From Blastopirellula retiformator (GTDB lineage Bacteria > Planctomycetota > Planctomycetia > Pirellulales > Pirellulaceae), in contig NZ_SJPF01000006.1 of NCBI RefSeq assembly GCF_007859755.1, forward strand, positions 361,781 through 425,780: a stretch of 64,000 nt of DNA. The letters are read 5' to 3'. Below, one piece after another: positions 8,897 through 17,455 of this stretch. Position 1 is the stretch's first letter. Each line of letters opens with the position of its first letter. A program made the position numbers and the translations under genes. A model generated the notes under the pieces. The model was not told where the DNA came from and did no database searches. It saw only the letters and a program-made list of their open reading frames with translations.

Positions 8897-10093
8897 TTAG
8901 CCGAGCAGTTCGTCGTAGACGGCGGCAGTTCCGCTGGCCATGCTCCGGTCCGAGAAAGCTTCCCGCTGCCGCAGAAGAGCCGCCTGACGCAGTGAGAGCC
9001 AATCGACCTGGCCCGACACAACCGACGAAATTTTCTGCGTCAAATCGTCGGCATCGGCGGGAATGGCCAGCAAACCGTCGACGCCTGACTGGATCGCCTC
9101 GCAGGCGCCTTCGACGTCGGAGGCGATTACCGGTACGCCGGCCGCCATCGCTTCCAACACCACCATCGGCAATCCCTCGCCAAACAGACTGGGCAAGACA
9201 AACAAGTCCATCTGAAACAGTTCGGCGTTCACATCCTGGGTGAAGCCGACCCAGTCGATCGCCGCTTGCAAGTCCAGCTTGGCGACCAAGGCCATGATCT
9301 CACGCTCGTACTCCGGCGTCTCGAATGGCCCGACCGCTCGCAGGCGGACATCGTGACCGGCGCTGCGCAAGTTGGCGAGCGCCTGCAGCAAGACTTCGAT
9401 ACCTTTCCGCGGACGAAACAGAGCGACGCAGCCAACCGTCCAAGTCCCTTGAGACGCTTCGCGCGCCGGGACCTCTTCCAGGGGCGGCACGCCATTGTGC
9501 ACAACGCGAACTTTCTCGGCCGGCACATGCAGCGACGCCAAGTGACGACTCAGGCTATTGGAAACGGTGATCAAGCGAGCCGCTTGGAACATCGCCCACG
9601 ACTCGACCTGTTGATTCACCCAATTGGTAAACCGCCGCGTCGAGTCGCGCGAGGTCGGGCTGTGAACATGATAGACGAACTGCGCATCGCAAGATCGCGC
9701 CGCCAACATCGCCAGCAGCGCGGTCCGCGGCGTGTGTGCGTGAATGATTTTGTAGCCATGCTCTTGCACCAAGCGCACGACGTCGCGCGAACGCCACAGA
9801 TCGAACCGATGCCGCATCGCCAGTTCAAATACCTGGCAATCTTGTGCACGGCGCGACGTGGCGAACTTCCCCGGTTTGACGCAGGCAAAGTCGGCATGAT
9901 AACCGAACTCCGGCAGACGCAGCCCCAGCAGATCTTGCACGCGCTCGGCGCCCGAATAGTGCTCGCCATTGATCAGGTGCAACACCTTTTTCAGGCCAGT
10001 TTCGGTTTGCGGCGCAGCAGCCGACTTCGATACGGGGGGAACATATGCGCTCGACGAAATGTCAGTGGAATGCGAACCTGTATGGCCGTCCAT
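8897..10093 (-). CDS. GT4-family glycosyltransferase
   Basis: A 398-residue cytoplasmic or membrane-associated glycosyltransferase with the GT-B fold. The N-terminal domain begins around residue 36 with VLHLINGEHYSGAERV, the glycine-rich acceptor-domain loop. The C-terminal donor domain has GCVALFRPRKGIEVLLQAL and the EX7E-type motif GEGLPMVVLEAMAAGVPVIASD that binds the nucleotide-sugar phosphates. About 30 low-complexity residues rich in S, T and P precede the fold, so the true start could be slightly internal, although no better ATG with a ribosome site is evident. The acceptor and sugar cannot be told from sequence; exopolysaccharide or lipid-linked glycan synthesis is typical. It is not in an obvious glycan cluster. 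Confidence 0.85.
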   Translation of the reverse strand: MDGHTGSHSTDISSSAYVPPVSKSAAAPQTETGLKKVLHLINGEHYSGAERVQDLLGLRLPEFGYHADFACVKPGKFATSRRAQDCQVFELAMRHRFDLWRSRDVVRLVQEHGYKIIHAHTPRTALLAMLAARSCDAQFVYHVHSPTSRDSTRRFTNWVNQQVESWAMFQAARLITVSNSLSRHLASLHVPAEKVRVVHNGVPPLEEVPAREASQGTWTVGCVALFRPRKGIEVLLQALANLRSAGHDVRLRAVGPFETPEYEREIMALVAKLDLQAAIDWVGFTQDVNAELFQMDLFVLPSLFGEGLPMVVLEAMAAGVPVIASDVEGACEAIQSGVDGLLAIPADADDLTQKISSVVSGQVDWLSLRQAALLRQREAFSDRSMASGTAAVYDELLG

Positions 10094-10193
10094 TGCGAAT
10101 CTTTCGGGGGAGAAAATAAGCGTCCACCGAAATATAGAATCCCGGCAGCGCGGCGCAGGAGGATTCTCGCGAATGTCCGGTTGTAGCGATTAA

Positions 10194-10340
10194 CAGTCCG
10201 TTGATTTTCTCGACGGACTGCGTGATCGCACGGATGCGCTCGCAAAATAACGACGTAAGTCGTTATTTTGCGAGCCGCGAAGAGCTATGTTCTGAGCCTG
10301 GCGAGGTTGGAAAATGCCACGATGGCATTATTCAACAGGC
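10194..10340. repeat. 147-bp hairpin-rich dispersed repeat, copy A
   Basis: This copy and 15950-16096 have the same length and differ at roughly 15 positions by eye. Both contain the same series of hairpins, including AAAATAACGAC/GTCGTTATTTT around a GTAA loop, a GTCCGT/ACGGAC hairpin at the left end and a GTTGGAAAATGCC/GGCATTATTCAAC hairpin at the right end. The outer ends are imperfect inverted repeats (CAGTCCGTTGA versus TTCAACAGGC). It begins 11 bases behind the stop of the minus-strand transporter gene. Confidence 0.85.
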
Positions 10341-10351
10341 AGTTAAGCAGG

Positions 10352-12109
10352 CTATTGCCACAAGCTGGCGATGTTGTTGATCAGCTCCGGCGTCTTGGCG
10401 TAGGCCAAGTACCCGCCGGCGACCAGCATTCCCAAGGCCGACAGCCAGAGACAAACGTCCCACGCCAGCCCCGGGGCGATCCGTTTGTCACAGTGGTAAT
10501 AGCGGAAGTAGAGCGCCGCCGCCGAGAGCATCGGCAACATGATCGCCTGCATCATGCCGCTGAAGATGACCAGGATCGTTGGATGGGGATAGACGATGTA
10601 GATCACCACGCAAAGTAGCGGAAAGAACCCACACAAGAACTTCACGCCCGATCGATAGGTCGCATCCCCCTGCCCGAGCATGCCAAAGATCTGCAAACCG
10701 TCGGCATTCACCCGAGCATGACAGGCGTTCGCCACAAAGAACGTGGAATACAGAACCGCAACGGCGCCAAACAAAAAGATCGGCGGCGCGTAGGCGCCGA
10801 ATACCGGCTCATACATCACGCTGAGCGAACGGATCATCTCGGAGCTTTCCGGAATCAAATGAATCCGCCCCAAAATCGCCGCTCCCAGCAAGTAGAAGGC
10901 GAGCGTCGCAAAGGTGTAAACGATCATCGAACACCACGCGTCGCACCGCATCACTTTCATCCAGCCGGCGGCTCGCTCGCCCCAGCCGACCGAATCATCA
11001 CGCGGACCGGTAAACCGGGCGTACCCTTTCTCCAGGCACCAATAGGGATAGGCGATCAACTCCGTCGCGCCGACGCCAATAATGCCGAAGGTCGCCAGCG
11101 CCGTCATCAATGGCGAAACGCCAATCGCCTCCGACGCTGGAGTAAACCGGAAGCTGAGCCCCCGCATGAATTCCTGAGGCGTCACCGCCCAGTCGGGATT
11201 CAGTTGCAGCGCCAGCAGATTGCCAACCGTCACCAGCGTGAACGAGGCGACCAAGGTGGTCGAAATCGATTCGATGAACTTGTAGTGCCCAACCAGCAAC
11301 AAGATGGCGGTCACGATCCCTAAGACGGCGGCCCAGATCTCATCGTCAATCGGCTCGATATTTTTCTGGATCGCTTTCCGCTGGTCCTTCATCTCCGCAA
11401 GTCCGTTGCGCAGGACACCCGCTTCCTCGGCAGTGAGATCAGGGGAAGCCAACTGCGTGTTCGCCTGGTGAATTCCCAGCCGCAGCGCGAGATAGCGGTC
11501 GCCTTGTTCGTCCAAGTCGTCTTGCAACGAGGCGAGCGCCGCTTGCTGAGCCGCTTCTTCTTCGGCATTGCCGCGTTCGGCCGCTCGCGTGATCAAGGTT
11601 TCGGTCACGCGGATCCGCGTTTGCAGATCGCCAAACTCGTTGTAGTAGCGGCCTTTCTCGGTCAGCGGCAGCCCCATCTGCATTGCCTGACCAACTCCGC
11701 CGACGATACCACCCAGCTGCGCGATACTGGCGGCGGTCATGATGAACCAATAGATCATCAGCCAATTAACCCGCGCCGGCGTTACCAGGCGGTAAGAGAT
11801 GGCCGGGCCGGGAACTTCGTTCATCCCATGCAGCGCCGTCTTGCCGCTATAGATGGTGTAGCGGCCGAACTCGACCTGGACGAAGACCTTGATTACGCAG
11901 CCGATCAAAATCAGCCACAGCAGCCAGAAGCCTGCTTCGGCGCCTGCCTTGGTGGTGGCGATTAATTCGCCCGAGCCCACGATCGAACCAGCGACGATCA
12001 AGCCCGGCCCAATGCGGCGCAAGATTTCGCCAAGCGACGTGGGGGGCGTTTCGATCCGGAGCAGATCCTCTTCCAACTCGGAAGAAGTTTCAGGGAGTGA
12101 GGTACTCAA
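10352..12109 (-). CDS. Nramp-like divalent metal transporter with coiled-coil insertion
   Basis: A 585-residue multi-pass membrane protein whose first segment (GPGLIVAGSIVGSGELIATT) and later VGATELIAYPYW segment match the positions of Nramp transmembrane helices 1 and 6. The usual metal-binding signatures DPGN and MPH are absent: VGSGE stands in helix 1, so substrate and mechanism may differ from Mn/Fe Nramp transporters. A hydrophilic, strongly charged helical stretch of about 110 residues (roughly 150-260) is inserted after the third or fourth helix and is likely a coiled coil. The start is TTG at 12109; no ATG or GTG lies between the upstream in-frame TGA and the first helix. Its 3' end is followed by repeat copy A. 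Confidence 0.75.
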   Translation of the reverse strand: MSTSLPETSSELEEDLLRIETPPTSLGEILRRIGPGLIVAGSIVGSGELIATTKAGAEAGFWLLWLILIGCVIKVFVQVEFGRYTIYSGKTALHGMNEVPGPAISYRLVTPARVNWLMIYWFIMTAASIAQLGGIVGGVGQAMQMGLPLTEKGRYYNEFGDLQTRIRVTETLITRAAERGNAEEEAAQQAALASLQDDLDEQGDRYLALRLGIHQANTQLASPDLTAEEAGVLRNGLAEMKDQRKAIQKNIEPIDDEIWAAVLGIVTAILLLVGHYKFIESISTTLVASFTLVTVGNLLALQLNPDWAVTPQEFMRGLSFRFTPASEAIGVSPLMTALATFGIIGVGATELIAYPYWCLEKGYARFTGPRDDSVGWGERAAGWMKVMRCDAWCSMIVYTFATLAFYLLGAAILGRIHLIPESSEMIRSLSVMYEPVFGAYAPPIFLFGAVAVLYSTFFVANACHARVNADGLQIFGMLGQGDATYRSGVKFLCGFFPLLCVVIYIVYPHPTILVIFSGMMQAIMLPMLSAAALYFRYYHCDKRIAPGLAWDVCLWLSALGMLVAGGYLAYAKTPELINNIASLWQ

Positions 12110-12239
12110 GCGGGGGCTGACTGATGGAGGGCGTGGTTCCAGAGGCGATCACCGCAGGCACAGAACTGCCGCGGGTGGGAACCTACGAGACTAACGCATC
12201 AACCCCGCGTTGGGAAGAATAAAATGCCGCACCTACACA

Positions 12240-12494
12240 TTAAGGATGCGAACTTCCCACTTCATAGTATTCTTCGTCGTAATACGGCTCGGATTCGACC
12301 GTTTCCAGCACCGTCTGGCTCGTATCTTCGCTGCTGTACGAAACCGGGCTGAACGCCGAGCCGGCACGATGACCGTACGCGTGGGCTTCGTCGTAGACAG
12401 CGTAGCAATAGTCGTTGGGATGAGAGCACATCGTGCAACCGAGACCGGCGCTGATGGTCATCGAGGCCAACAAGAGTGCGAGCAATTTCTTCAT
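12240..12494 (-). CDS. small predicted lipoprotein
   Basis: An 84-residue protein with a lipoprotein signal: MKKLLALLLASM followed by SAGLGC, a lipobox with the modified cysteine near residue 20. The mature part is short, acidic at its end and rich in Y, S, E and H, with no domain I recognise. The start at 12494 is chosen over an ATG five codons upstream because GGAAG stands about 8 bases before it and the n-region then starts MKK. It stands alone between divergent and convergent neighbours; function is unknown. Confidence 0.65.
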   Translation of the reverse strand: MKKLLALLLASMTISAGLGCTMCSHPNDYCYAVYDEAHAYGHRAGSAFSPVSYSSEDTSQTVLETVESEPYYDEEYYEVGSSHP

Positions 12495-12641
12495 TGCGTT
12501 AACTTCCACGAATCGAAACTAGCGAATCGAAGCGCATTCCAATGCGCCCGTACCCTCTCGATCGGCAAATTCCGATTGTGGAAATTAGAGAACTTATTCC
12601 GGTTGTACCGATTTTTTGGAAGATTCGGCGCCAGCATGCTG

Positions 12642-13385
12642 TTACGCCGACTGCCGATTGCCCCGTAGCGCCGCCCACGAGATCAAATCGGCCCAGGTCG
12701 GCAAAGACTCGCTGGCCGCCGCCGGCACTTTGCGGCCGATCGCTAGCGTCAGCCAGCCCGTTTTCGCAGCCGCCGCCAAACAGCGGGCGTCAGCACTTTG
12801 CAGCACGCAGACCGAATCGCCAATCTGCCCTCGCAGCCGCTGATAGGCGGCAATGGCGCCGGCGTCGCAGCCCAGCTCTCGCGTGGTGATGACCTGGTCA
12901 AACGCCTTCGCCCAGGCGTGTTCGCATGAATGCGGGGCGACAGTCTGCACGGTTTCCCACAGGGCGATCAATTGCACGTCGTAGCTGCTGATCCGCTCGA
13001 GAATGTGCAACACGTCGGGCGAGTATTTGCCGCCATACTCCAACTCGGGGAACTTGGGGGACGCGGCTCGCCACAATTCGTCGACGTGCCCGCCGCTTAG
13101 TCCCTTGCTGCAGAGATACTCTTTCATCGCATCCCAATAGGGACGCTCGCCGCGCCAGATCGCAGGGGCGAAATCGGCCGACCAAACGGCAAAGAACTCG
13201 GAAAAGTCGGCCTCGGGCCGGTCAGCGCCGATCAATTGAAATAGCCAACGCTGCCCGACGGTTGCGTCGAACAGGGTGTTTTTCGGGTCAACGACGATCG
13301 TTAAACGGCTTGCGAGCCCAGCGCCGGTCGAGACGATCCACTCGTCGGCGTACCCTTCTCCGTCTTCCATCGCGAGCGACTCCAT
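12642..13385 (-). CDS. HAD-like protein with degenerate catalytic motif
   Basis: A 247-residue protein. The stretch LTIVVDPKNTLFD near residue 28 resembles haloacid dehalogenase motif I (DxDx[TV]), but the second aspartate is replaced by lysine (DPKNT). A helical cap-like region follows, and ISSYDVQLIALWE sits where motif II would be, with tryptophan or glutamate in place of the usual Thr/Ser. If the homology is real, the protein is probably a non-catalytic or altered HAD member. The N-terminal 20 residues are poorly constrained; an ATG at 13370, behind a GGAG, is an alternative start. Function unknown. Confidence 0.55.
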   Translation of the reverse strand: MESLAMEDGEGYADEWIVSTGAGLASRLTIVVDPKNTLFDATVGQRWLFQLIGADRPEADFSEFFAVWSADFAPAIWRGERPYWDAMKEYLCSKGLSGGHVDELWRAASPKFPELEYGGKYSPDVLHILERISSYDVQLIALWETVQTVAPHSCEHAWAKAFDQVITTRELGCDAGAIAAYQRLRGQIGDSVCVLQSADARCLAAAAKTGWLTLAIGRKVPAAASESLPTWADLISWAALRGNRQSA

Positions 13386-13479
13386 TCGCCCCGTTGTGAC
13401 AAAGTCGCCGGCCTTACTCAGCCTAGCGAAACTTTCAGGCTACTTCGCGGGACCCGCTTGGTGTGGGCGCCGAGAATTG

Positions 13480-14244
13480 TTATCCGATTTGATTCATCGT
13501 CTCCATTCGCTGACGCAGATGAGGCGTTTCGCGAATGAAGCGGACGACGTCTTGCCAATCGAGATCATAACAACGCATCGCATCCACGATCGCCAGCGAG
13601 TTCTCCCAGTCTTCTTCGCCGCTTACCGACAAGCGAACGTCGGCGCCTTCTAGCTGGGTGGGAACCGGCAGCAAATGTTGCGGAAACCAATCGGGGCGAG
13701 CCAAGATCGCGCGGCTGATATCATTTCGCTCCACCGCGTCTTCGACCACTTCATCCGCCTTGAGCACCGCTTTGGCGCGATACCATTCGGCGAACAGTCC
13801 CAGCGGCGAGTCGACCGCGGCGGCGCCATTTTTATAGCGATAGCCGACAATGTCGCACTTTTCAAACGTCGCGGCGGTGGTCAGCATGCGATCGATCAGC
13901 GCGGGATCGACAAACGGATGTTCGACCGGAATCCGCACGACGCCGCGGGGTTGATACTCTCGCAGCACGTCCGCCAAACGTCCGAGCGAATCTTGCTTGC
14001 GGCTGAAGTGTACCGGCGTATCGCTGGGGATCAGCGGCAACAGCGTCTTGGTATCGGCCTCTTCCGGCAAGACGACCATCACACCGTCGACGTGCGATTC
14101 TCCCACACGGCGAATCAGCCATTCGACAAGCGGCTTGCCGCCGATCATCCGTTGGGCCAGGCGAACAGGGGCGATGCGGTTGCGTCCGGTCGCTTGATCC
14201 TGATCCACGGAGTCGATTTGCAGAATGGCGAGATTGTTCAGCAT
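13480..14244 (-). CDS. CMP-sugar-type cytidylyltransferase family protein
   Basis: A 254-residue nucleotidyltransferase of the acylneuraminate/KDO cytidylyltransferase type. The N-terminus has a nucleotide-binding pattern (ILQIDSVD, then RLAQRMIGGKPLVEWLIRRV, the GKPL signature), followed by DSLGRLADVLREY and VVRIPVEHPFVDPALID, which matches the family's metal-binding region. The C-terminal part (VSGEEDWENSLAIVDAM) resembles SpsF-like members of spore-coat and surface-glycan pathways. It would activate an acidic sugar with CTP, but the substrate cannot be read from sequence. AAGGA lies 9 bases before the ATG at 14244. Confidence 0.7.
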   Translation of the reverse strand: MLNNLAILQIDSVDQDQATGRNRIAPVRLAQRMIGGKPLVEWLIRRVGESHVDGVMVVLPEEADTKTLLPLIPSDTPVHFSRKQDSLGRLADVLREYQPRGVVRIPVEHPFVDPALIDRMLTTAATFEKCDIVGYRYKNGAAAVDSPLGLFAEWYRAKAVLKADEVVEDAVERNDISRAILARPDWFPQHLLPVPTQLEGADVRLSVSGEEDWENSLAIVDAMRCYDLDWQDVVRFIRETPHLRQRMETMNQIG

Positions 14245-14347
14245 TGCGACGTCCTTAAAACTCTTTGCCGGCGAATTGGAGAGAAAGCGTCATTCGTTCG
14301 ACTAATGTAACACCCCCTGGAAAAATGGGTCAAGAGAAACTGAACGC

Positions 14348-15028
14348 CTAGATTTCTCGTGGTATTCCTAGGGCTTCATAAATTCGCGGATCCTCCAGCG
14401 TGTCGGCGACGAACCGCGCGCCGGAGAAATCATGATGGCGACTATGATCCCCGGGCGTCGCCACCACATACGCGCCGGCGGCGATCGCCGCGCGACTGCC
14501 GGTATGACTATCCTCAAGCACCAACATGCGGTCTGGCGCAACTCCCATTTTCTCGGCAGCTAGCAGATAGATCTCCGGATTTGGTTTTCCGTTTTCCACA
14601 TCCGTGCCACACAGCAAGAATTTCAGGCGGGGCAAGATGTCATACGTCCCCAAGATCTTCTCGGCCATCGGACGTCCCGAGCTGGTCGCAACGCCTTTCG
14701 GCAATTCCGCCGCTTCCAAGGCGGCCAGCAGCGTCATCAGGCCCGGCATCGGGGCAAGCTGCTCGTCGAGGATTTTCTCAAAGATCTGATCTGACTCTTC
14801 CGCCAGATTATCAGGCGTATCCTCCAGATGATGCCACTCGATCATGATGCGAAAGGCGTCGCGAGCCGGCCGCCCCATCATCGAATTGGTGAGTTCTTGC
14901 GTCAGTTCGTGCCCGCGCCTTTGCAGCAATTCGTACGATACTTGGGGGTATAAGAGTTCGGTGTTAAACATGAGGCCGTCCATGTCGAATACGACGGCAT
15001 CAATGCTATTTTTTTCCCGTAGACCCAT
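14348..15028 (-). CDS. HAD-superfamily hydrolase, beta-phosphoglucomutase-like
   Basis: A 226-residue HAD phosphatase with all motifs: VVFDMDGLMFNTE (nucleophile and acid/base aspartates), GVATSSGRP (motif II serine), a lysine in NGKPNPEIY (motif III) and VLEDSHTG (motif IV). The alpha-helical C1 cap between motifs I and II is of the beta-phosphoglucomutase/CbbY type. It likely dephosphorylates or isomerises a small sugar phosphate. AGGAAA lies just before the ATG at 15028. There is no operon partner; upstream on the other strand is tRNA-Leu. Confidence 0.85.
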   Translation of the reverse strand: MGLREKNSIDAVVFDMDGLMFNTELLYPQVSYELLQRRGHELTQELTNSMMGRPARDAFRIMIEWHHLEDTPDNLAEESDQIFEKILDEQLAPMPGLMTLLAALEAAELPKGVATSSGRPMAEKILGTYDILPRLKFLLCGTDVENGKPNPEIYLLAAEKMGVAPDRMLVLEDSHTGSRAAIAAGAYVVATPGDHSRHHDFSGARFVADTLEDPRIYEALGIPREI

Positions 15029-15206
15029 GTTCTTTTCCTGACGCCCATTCTAGAAGGATGCTTGGTAGCGACGGTCCGAAGTCGTCCATTGTCGAGATTA
15101 TCCCTTTCAAACCTAGGGGAGCCTTCCCGCAGGCCGGAGTTGTGCCCAGGCGCGAGAATGCTAGAATTCAAAGCTTCCCTAGCGGCGAACGCCGTCGTTA
15201 GAGGAT

Positions 15207-15288
15207 GGGGATGTGGCGAAATTGGCAGACGCGCTAGATTTAGGTTCTAGTTCCTCACGGAGTGCAGGTTCGATTCCTGTCATCCCCA
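15207..15288 (+). tRNA. tRNA-Leu (anticodon TAG)
   Basis: The acceptor arms GGGGATG and CATCCCC pair, the anticodon stem CTAGA/TCTAG encloses the loop TTTAGGT with anticodon TAG, and the T arm GCAGG-TTCGATT-CCTGT is present. A short class II variable arm (TTCCTCACGGAGT) fits leucine. No CCA is encoded. Confidence 0.95.
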
Positions 15289-15331
15289 CTCAACGAATCC
15301 CTCTACATTCCGGCTGGCGACCGCTCAACAG

Positions 15332-15355
15332 CCCTCTTTTTTCGCCAAAAGAGGG
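15332..15355 (+). terminator. hairpin behind tRNA-Leu
   Basis: CCCTCTTTT and AAAAGAGGG form a perfect 9-bp stem with a six-base loop, 43 bases behind the tRNA. It may end the tRNA transcript; a T-run follows only inside the stem, so the call is tentative. The rest of the 335-base gap up to 15625 holds another hairpin but no gene I can support. Confidence 0.45.
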
Positions 15356-15454
15356 GGCCGCGATCTCGGGCGTCGCTGACACCTATCGTTAAAACTACAT
15401 CTTTTGAAGTGATCGATAGGCGCCTAGCGGCCCACATCTATCTGAGGGGTCGTC

Positions 15455-15481
15455 GCTATCTACCGAGGGGCGGTAGATAGC
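15455..15481. repeat. 11-bp perfect hairpin
   Basis: GCTATCTACCG and CGGTAGATAGC pair exactly around AGGGG. It lies about 145 bases before the 97-residue gene. There is no T-run, so it could be a leader structure or operator instead of a terminator. Confidence 0.5.
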
Positions 15482-15624
15482 TGCATGCATATGCTTCATA
15501 ATATGTGCTGTTAGAACGATACGTATAAGGCCGCTAGCCGCTCTTCGCTCACATCTCGCTTAGACCCCGGGCCAACTTATCTTCTCCTTCCTGACTTAAA
15601 CATCAATCTGGAGCTTCCTTACTT

Positions 15625-15918
15625 ATGGCCAAAAAAGCCGCCGCCAAAGTCAACAAAGCGAATGCCATTCGCAAATATAAGGCGGAGAATCCGTCGGCTG
15701 GTCCTTCCGCAGTTTCCGATGCGCTTAAGAAGCAACTGCCCGGCGTCACGCCGCAGTACGTCAGCACGATCCTGTCGATGGACAAGCGCAAAAACGGCGC
15801 GACCAAGACTGGCGCACTGACGGTCGACGACCTGATGAAAGCCAAAGAGTTCGTCGAGCATATCGGCGGCGTCTCCCGCGCGAAAGAAGCGCTCGAGAAG
15901 CTGGTTAAGCTGACGTAG
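15625..15918 (+). CDS. small basic protein, possibly DNA-binding
   Basis: A 97-residue lysine- and alanine-rich protein. Residues 10-50 (IRKYKAENPSAGPSAVSDAL and onward) look like a winged-helix or HTH unit in which a short helix pair is followed by TPQYVSTILS as a putative recognition helix. The C-terminal third is a second helical segment (LTVDDLMKAKEFVEHIGG). I do not recognise a named family; a nucleoid or regulatory role is an inference. A GGAG lies about 12 bases before the ATG. The long, hairpin-bearing upstream gap suggests its own promoter. Confidence 0.7.
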   Translation: MAKKAAAKVNKANAIRKYKAENPSAGPSAVSDALKKQLPGVTPQYVSTILSMDKRKNGATKTGALTVDDLMKAKEFVEHIGGVSRAKEALEKLVKLT

Positions 15919-15949
15919 TCAAAGCCGCCAGCCTATTGGCAAAGCCTAG

Positions 15950-16096
15950 CAGTCCGTTGATTTTCTCAACGGGCTGCTGGATCGCAGGGATGCGATCCCA
16001 AAATAGCGACGTAAGTCGTTATTTTGCTAGCCGCGAAGAGCTATGCTCTGAGCCTGGCGAGGTTGGAAAATGCCACGTGGGCATTTTTCAACAGGC
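15950..16096. repeat. 147-bp hairpin-rich dispersed repeat, copy B
   Basis: Same length and orientation as copy A (10194-10340). Here the hairpins are nearly perfect: GCAGTCCGTTGA/TCAACGGGCTGC around TTTTC, GGATCGCA/TGCGATCC around GGGA, AAAATAGCGAC/GTCGTTATTTT around GTAA, and GTTGGAAAATGCC/GGGCATTTTTCAAC at the right. It starts 12 bases behind the stop of the minus-strand gene at 16109, almost the same spacing as copy A behind its gene. Confidence 0.85.
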
Positions 16097-16108
16097 GGAT
16101 AGAAACTC

Positions 16109-17242
16109 TCAACGCGGCGCGTCATTGGATGCGCCGCGTTCGCTTACGTGCAACTGCATCAGCAGTTTCTGGGCTGCGATGCGCACGTCAGCGTCGATGT
16201 CATGCGATAACTCGACCAGCCACAACCGTCGATCGAAATCGGTCTCTACGGCCAGCCGCTTCGCCAATCGCAGCCGCTCTTGCACGCTGGGACTGGTCAG
16301 CTTTCGCGCTAGTTCCAACTCAAACGGCTGAAAGCGACGCCGCAGCAACTCTAGCTCGGCCGCCTTAATGACTTCCGGACGCGAATCTTGCAACCAATGC
16401 ATCACATCGATATCGGCTAGTTTTGATAGGTCTTTCGGCATGCGAGGTCGGGCCGACTCCGGCAGCACGCCCGGTGCGATCCCAATACTTCCCGCCGTTC
16501 CAAACGCCTGACGATCGCTCCCTGGCGGCGATATCGGCTTGCTGGTGATCGCCGCCGCGGACGGGAACCCGCCCGGCTCATGCGGTGGATTGACGACCGT
16601 ATCCCGGGCGCCCTCTGGCGCAACCGGCAGATAACCTCCCGGCGCCTGGGCGATCTGCGCCGGGCTCGAATATTCATCACGAGTCGCCCCTGGCGGTTGT
16701 GGAGGCAACATCGTCATCGCGGAGATCAAAGGTCGCGTCTCACCGGCCGAATCCATCGACGCCGATCGCCGCATGATCTTATCGATTGCCTCGTTAAACT
16801 GCCGGGCCTCTTCTGGCGCCAGGCCCAGGTTCCAGGTGACGACGTCTGCGGCCAAGTCGGCGGCCGCTTGGCGCGCCGTTGGCGACAGTTCTTCCCAACG
16901 TCTCGACATGAGAACGGCAATTTCGATCGCTTCGTCGCGATAGCGGATCGCGGCCTGATTGCGCCACTCTTCTCTTTTCCGCTTCAAGACGTTCGTCGCG
17001 GCGATCGCCAGCGGCGCCCGCTCGCTGGTCAGCGCGTTTAGTAAGTCGCGTTCGGGACGCGCCGAGATTTGCAACTGACGGCGCAGATAGAATTCAATGT
17101 CATCATCAGGAGCTTGCGCTAGCTGGGCGTCGGCATATGACTGCAAGTACGATGCGCAAAGGTAGGGCACGACGCCGATGATGATAGTCACGGCGACCAG
17201 CAGCAAGGCCCAGCCTCGGCGAGTCAATAACAGTCGATTCAT
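16109..17242 (-). CDS. membrane-anchored protein of unknown function
   Basis: A 377-residue protein with one N-terminal transmembrane segment (residues about 10-30, WALLLVAVTIIIGVVPYLC) and a large domain that should lie outside the cytoplasm. Residues 50-160 are helical and charged, 170-290 are a low-complexity linker rich in P, G, S and A, and the C-terminal 90 residues (LADIDVMHWLQDSRPEVIKA through the end) look like two HEAT-type helical repeats. The start at 17242 (MNRLLLTRRGW) is chosen because AAGAGAT precedes it and the signal anchor then begins properly; a longer frame exists. No family is recognised. Confidence 0.65.
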   Translation of the reverse strand: MNRLLLTRRGWALLLVAVTIIIGVVPYLCASYLQSYADAQLAQAPDDDIEFYLRRQLQISARPERDLLNALTSERAPLAIAATNVLKRKREEWRNQAAIRYRDEAIEIAVLMSRRWEELSPTARQAAADLAADVVTWNLGLAPEEARQFNEAIDKIMRRSASMDSAGETRPLISAMTMLPPQPPGATRDEYSSPAQIAQAPGGYLPVAPEGARDTVVNPPHEPGGFPSAAAITSKPISPPGSDRQAFGTAGSIGIAPGVLPESARPRMPKDLSKLADIDVMHWLQDSRPEVIKAAELELLRRRFQPFELELARKLTSPSVQERLRLAKRLAVETDFDRRLWLVELSHDIDADVRIAAQKLLMQLHVSERGASNDAPR

Positions 17243-17455
17243 ATCTCTTGGCCCTAAGATGGCGCATGCGAGCCGCGATGATATCGTGCCGACCGCCTGC
17301 GACAAGGTCGATTCATCGCTGGCGCCGCTAGCACTTAGCAAGGAATCGAGAGCGGCGGCGAGTTTGACTGAGGAACACCCCCTTGCGGAGCCGAATTACC
17401 ATCAGGATCGAAATAGATTAACAGTCGGCCTGATCGACCTGCTTCCGGGGGACGT

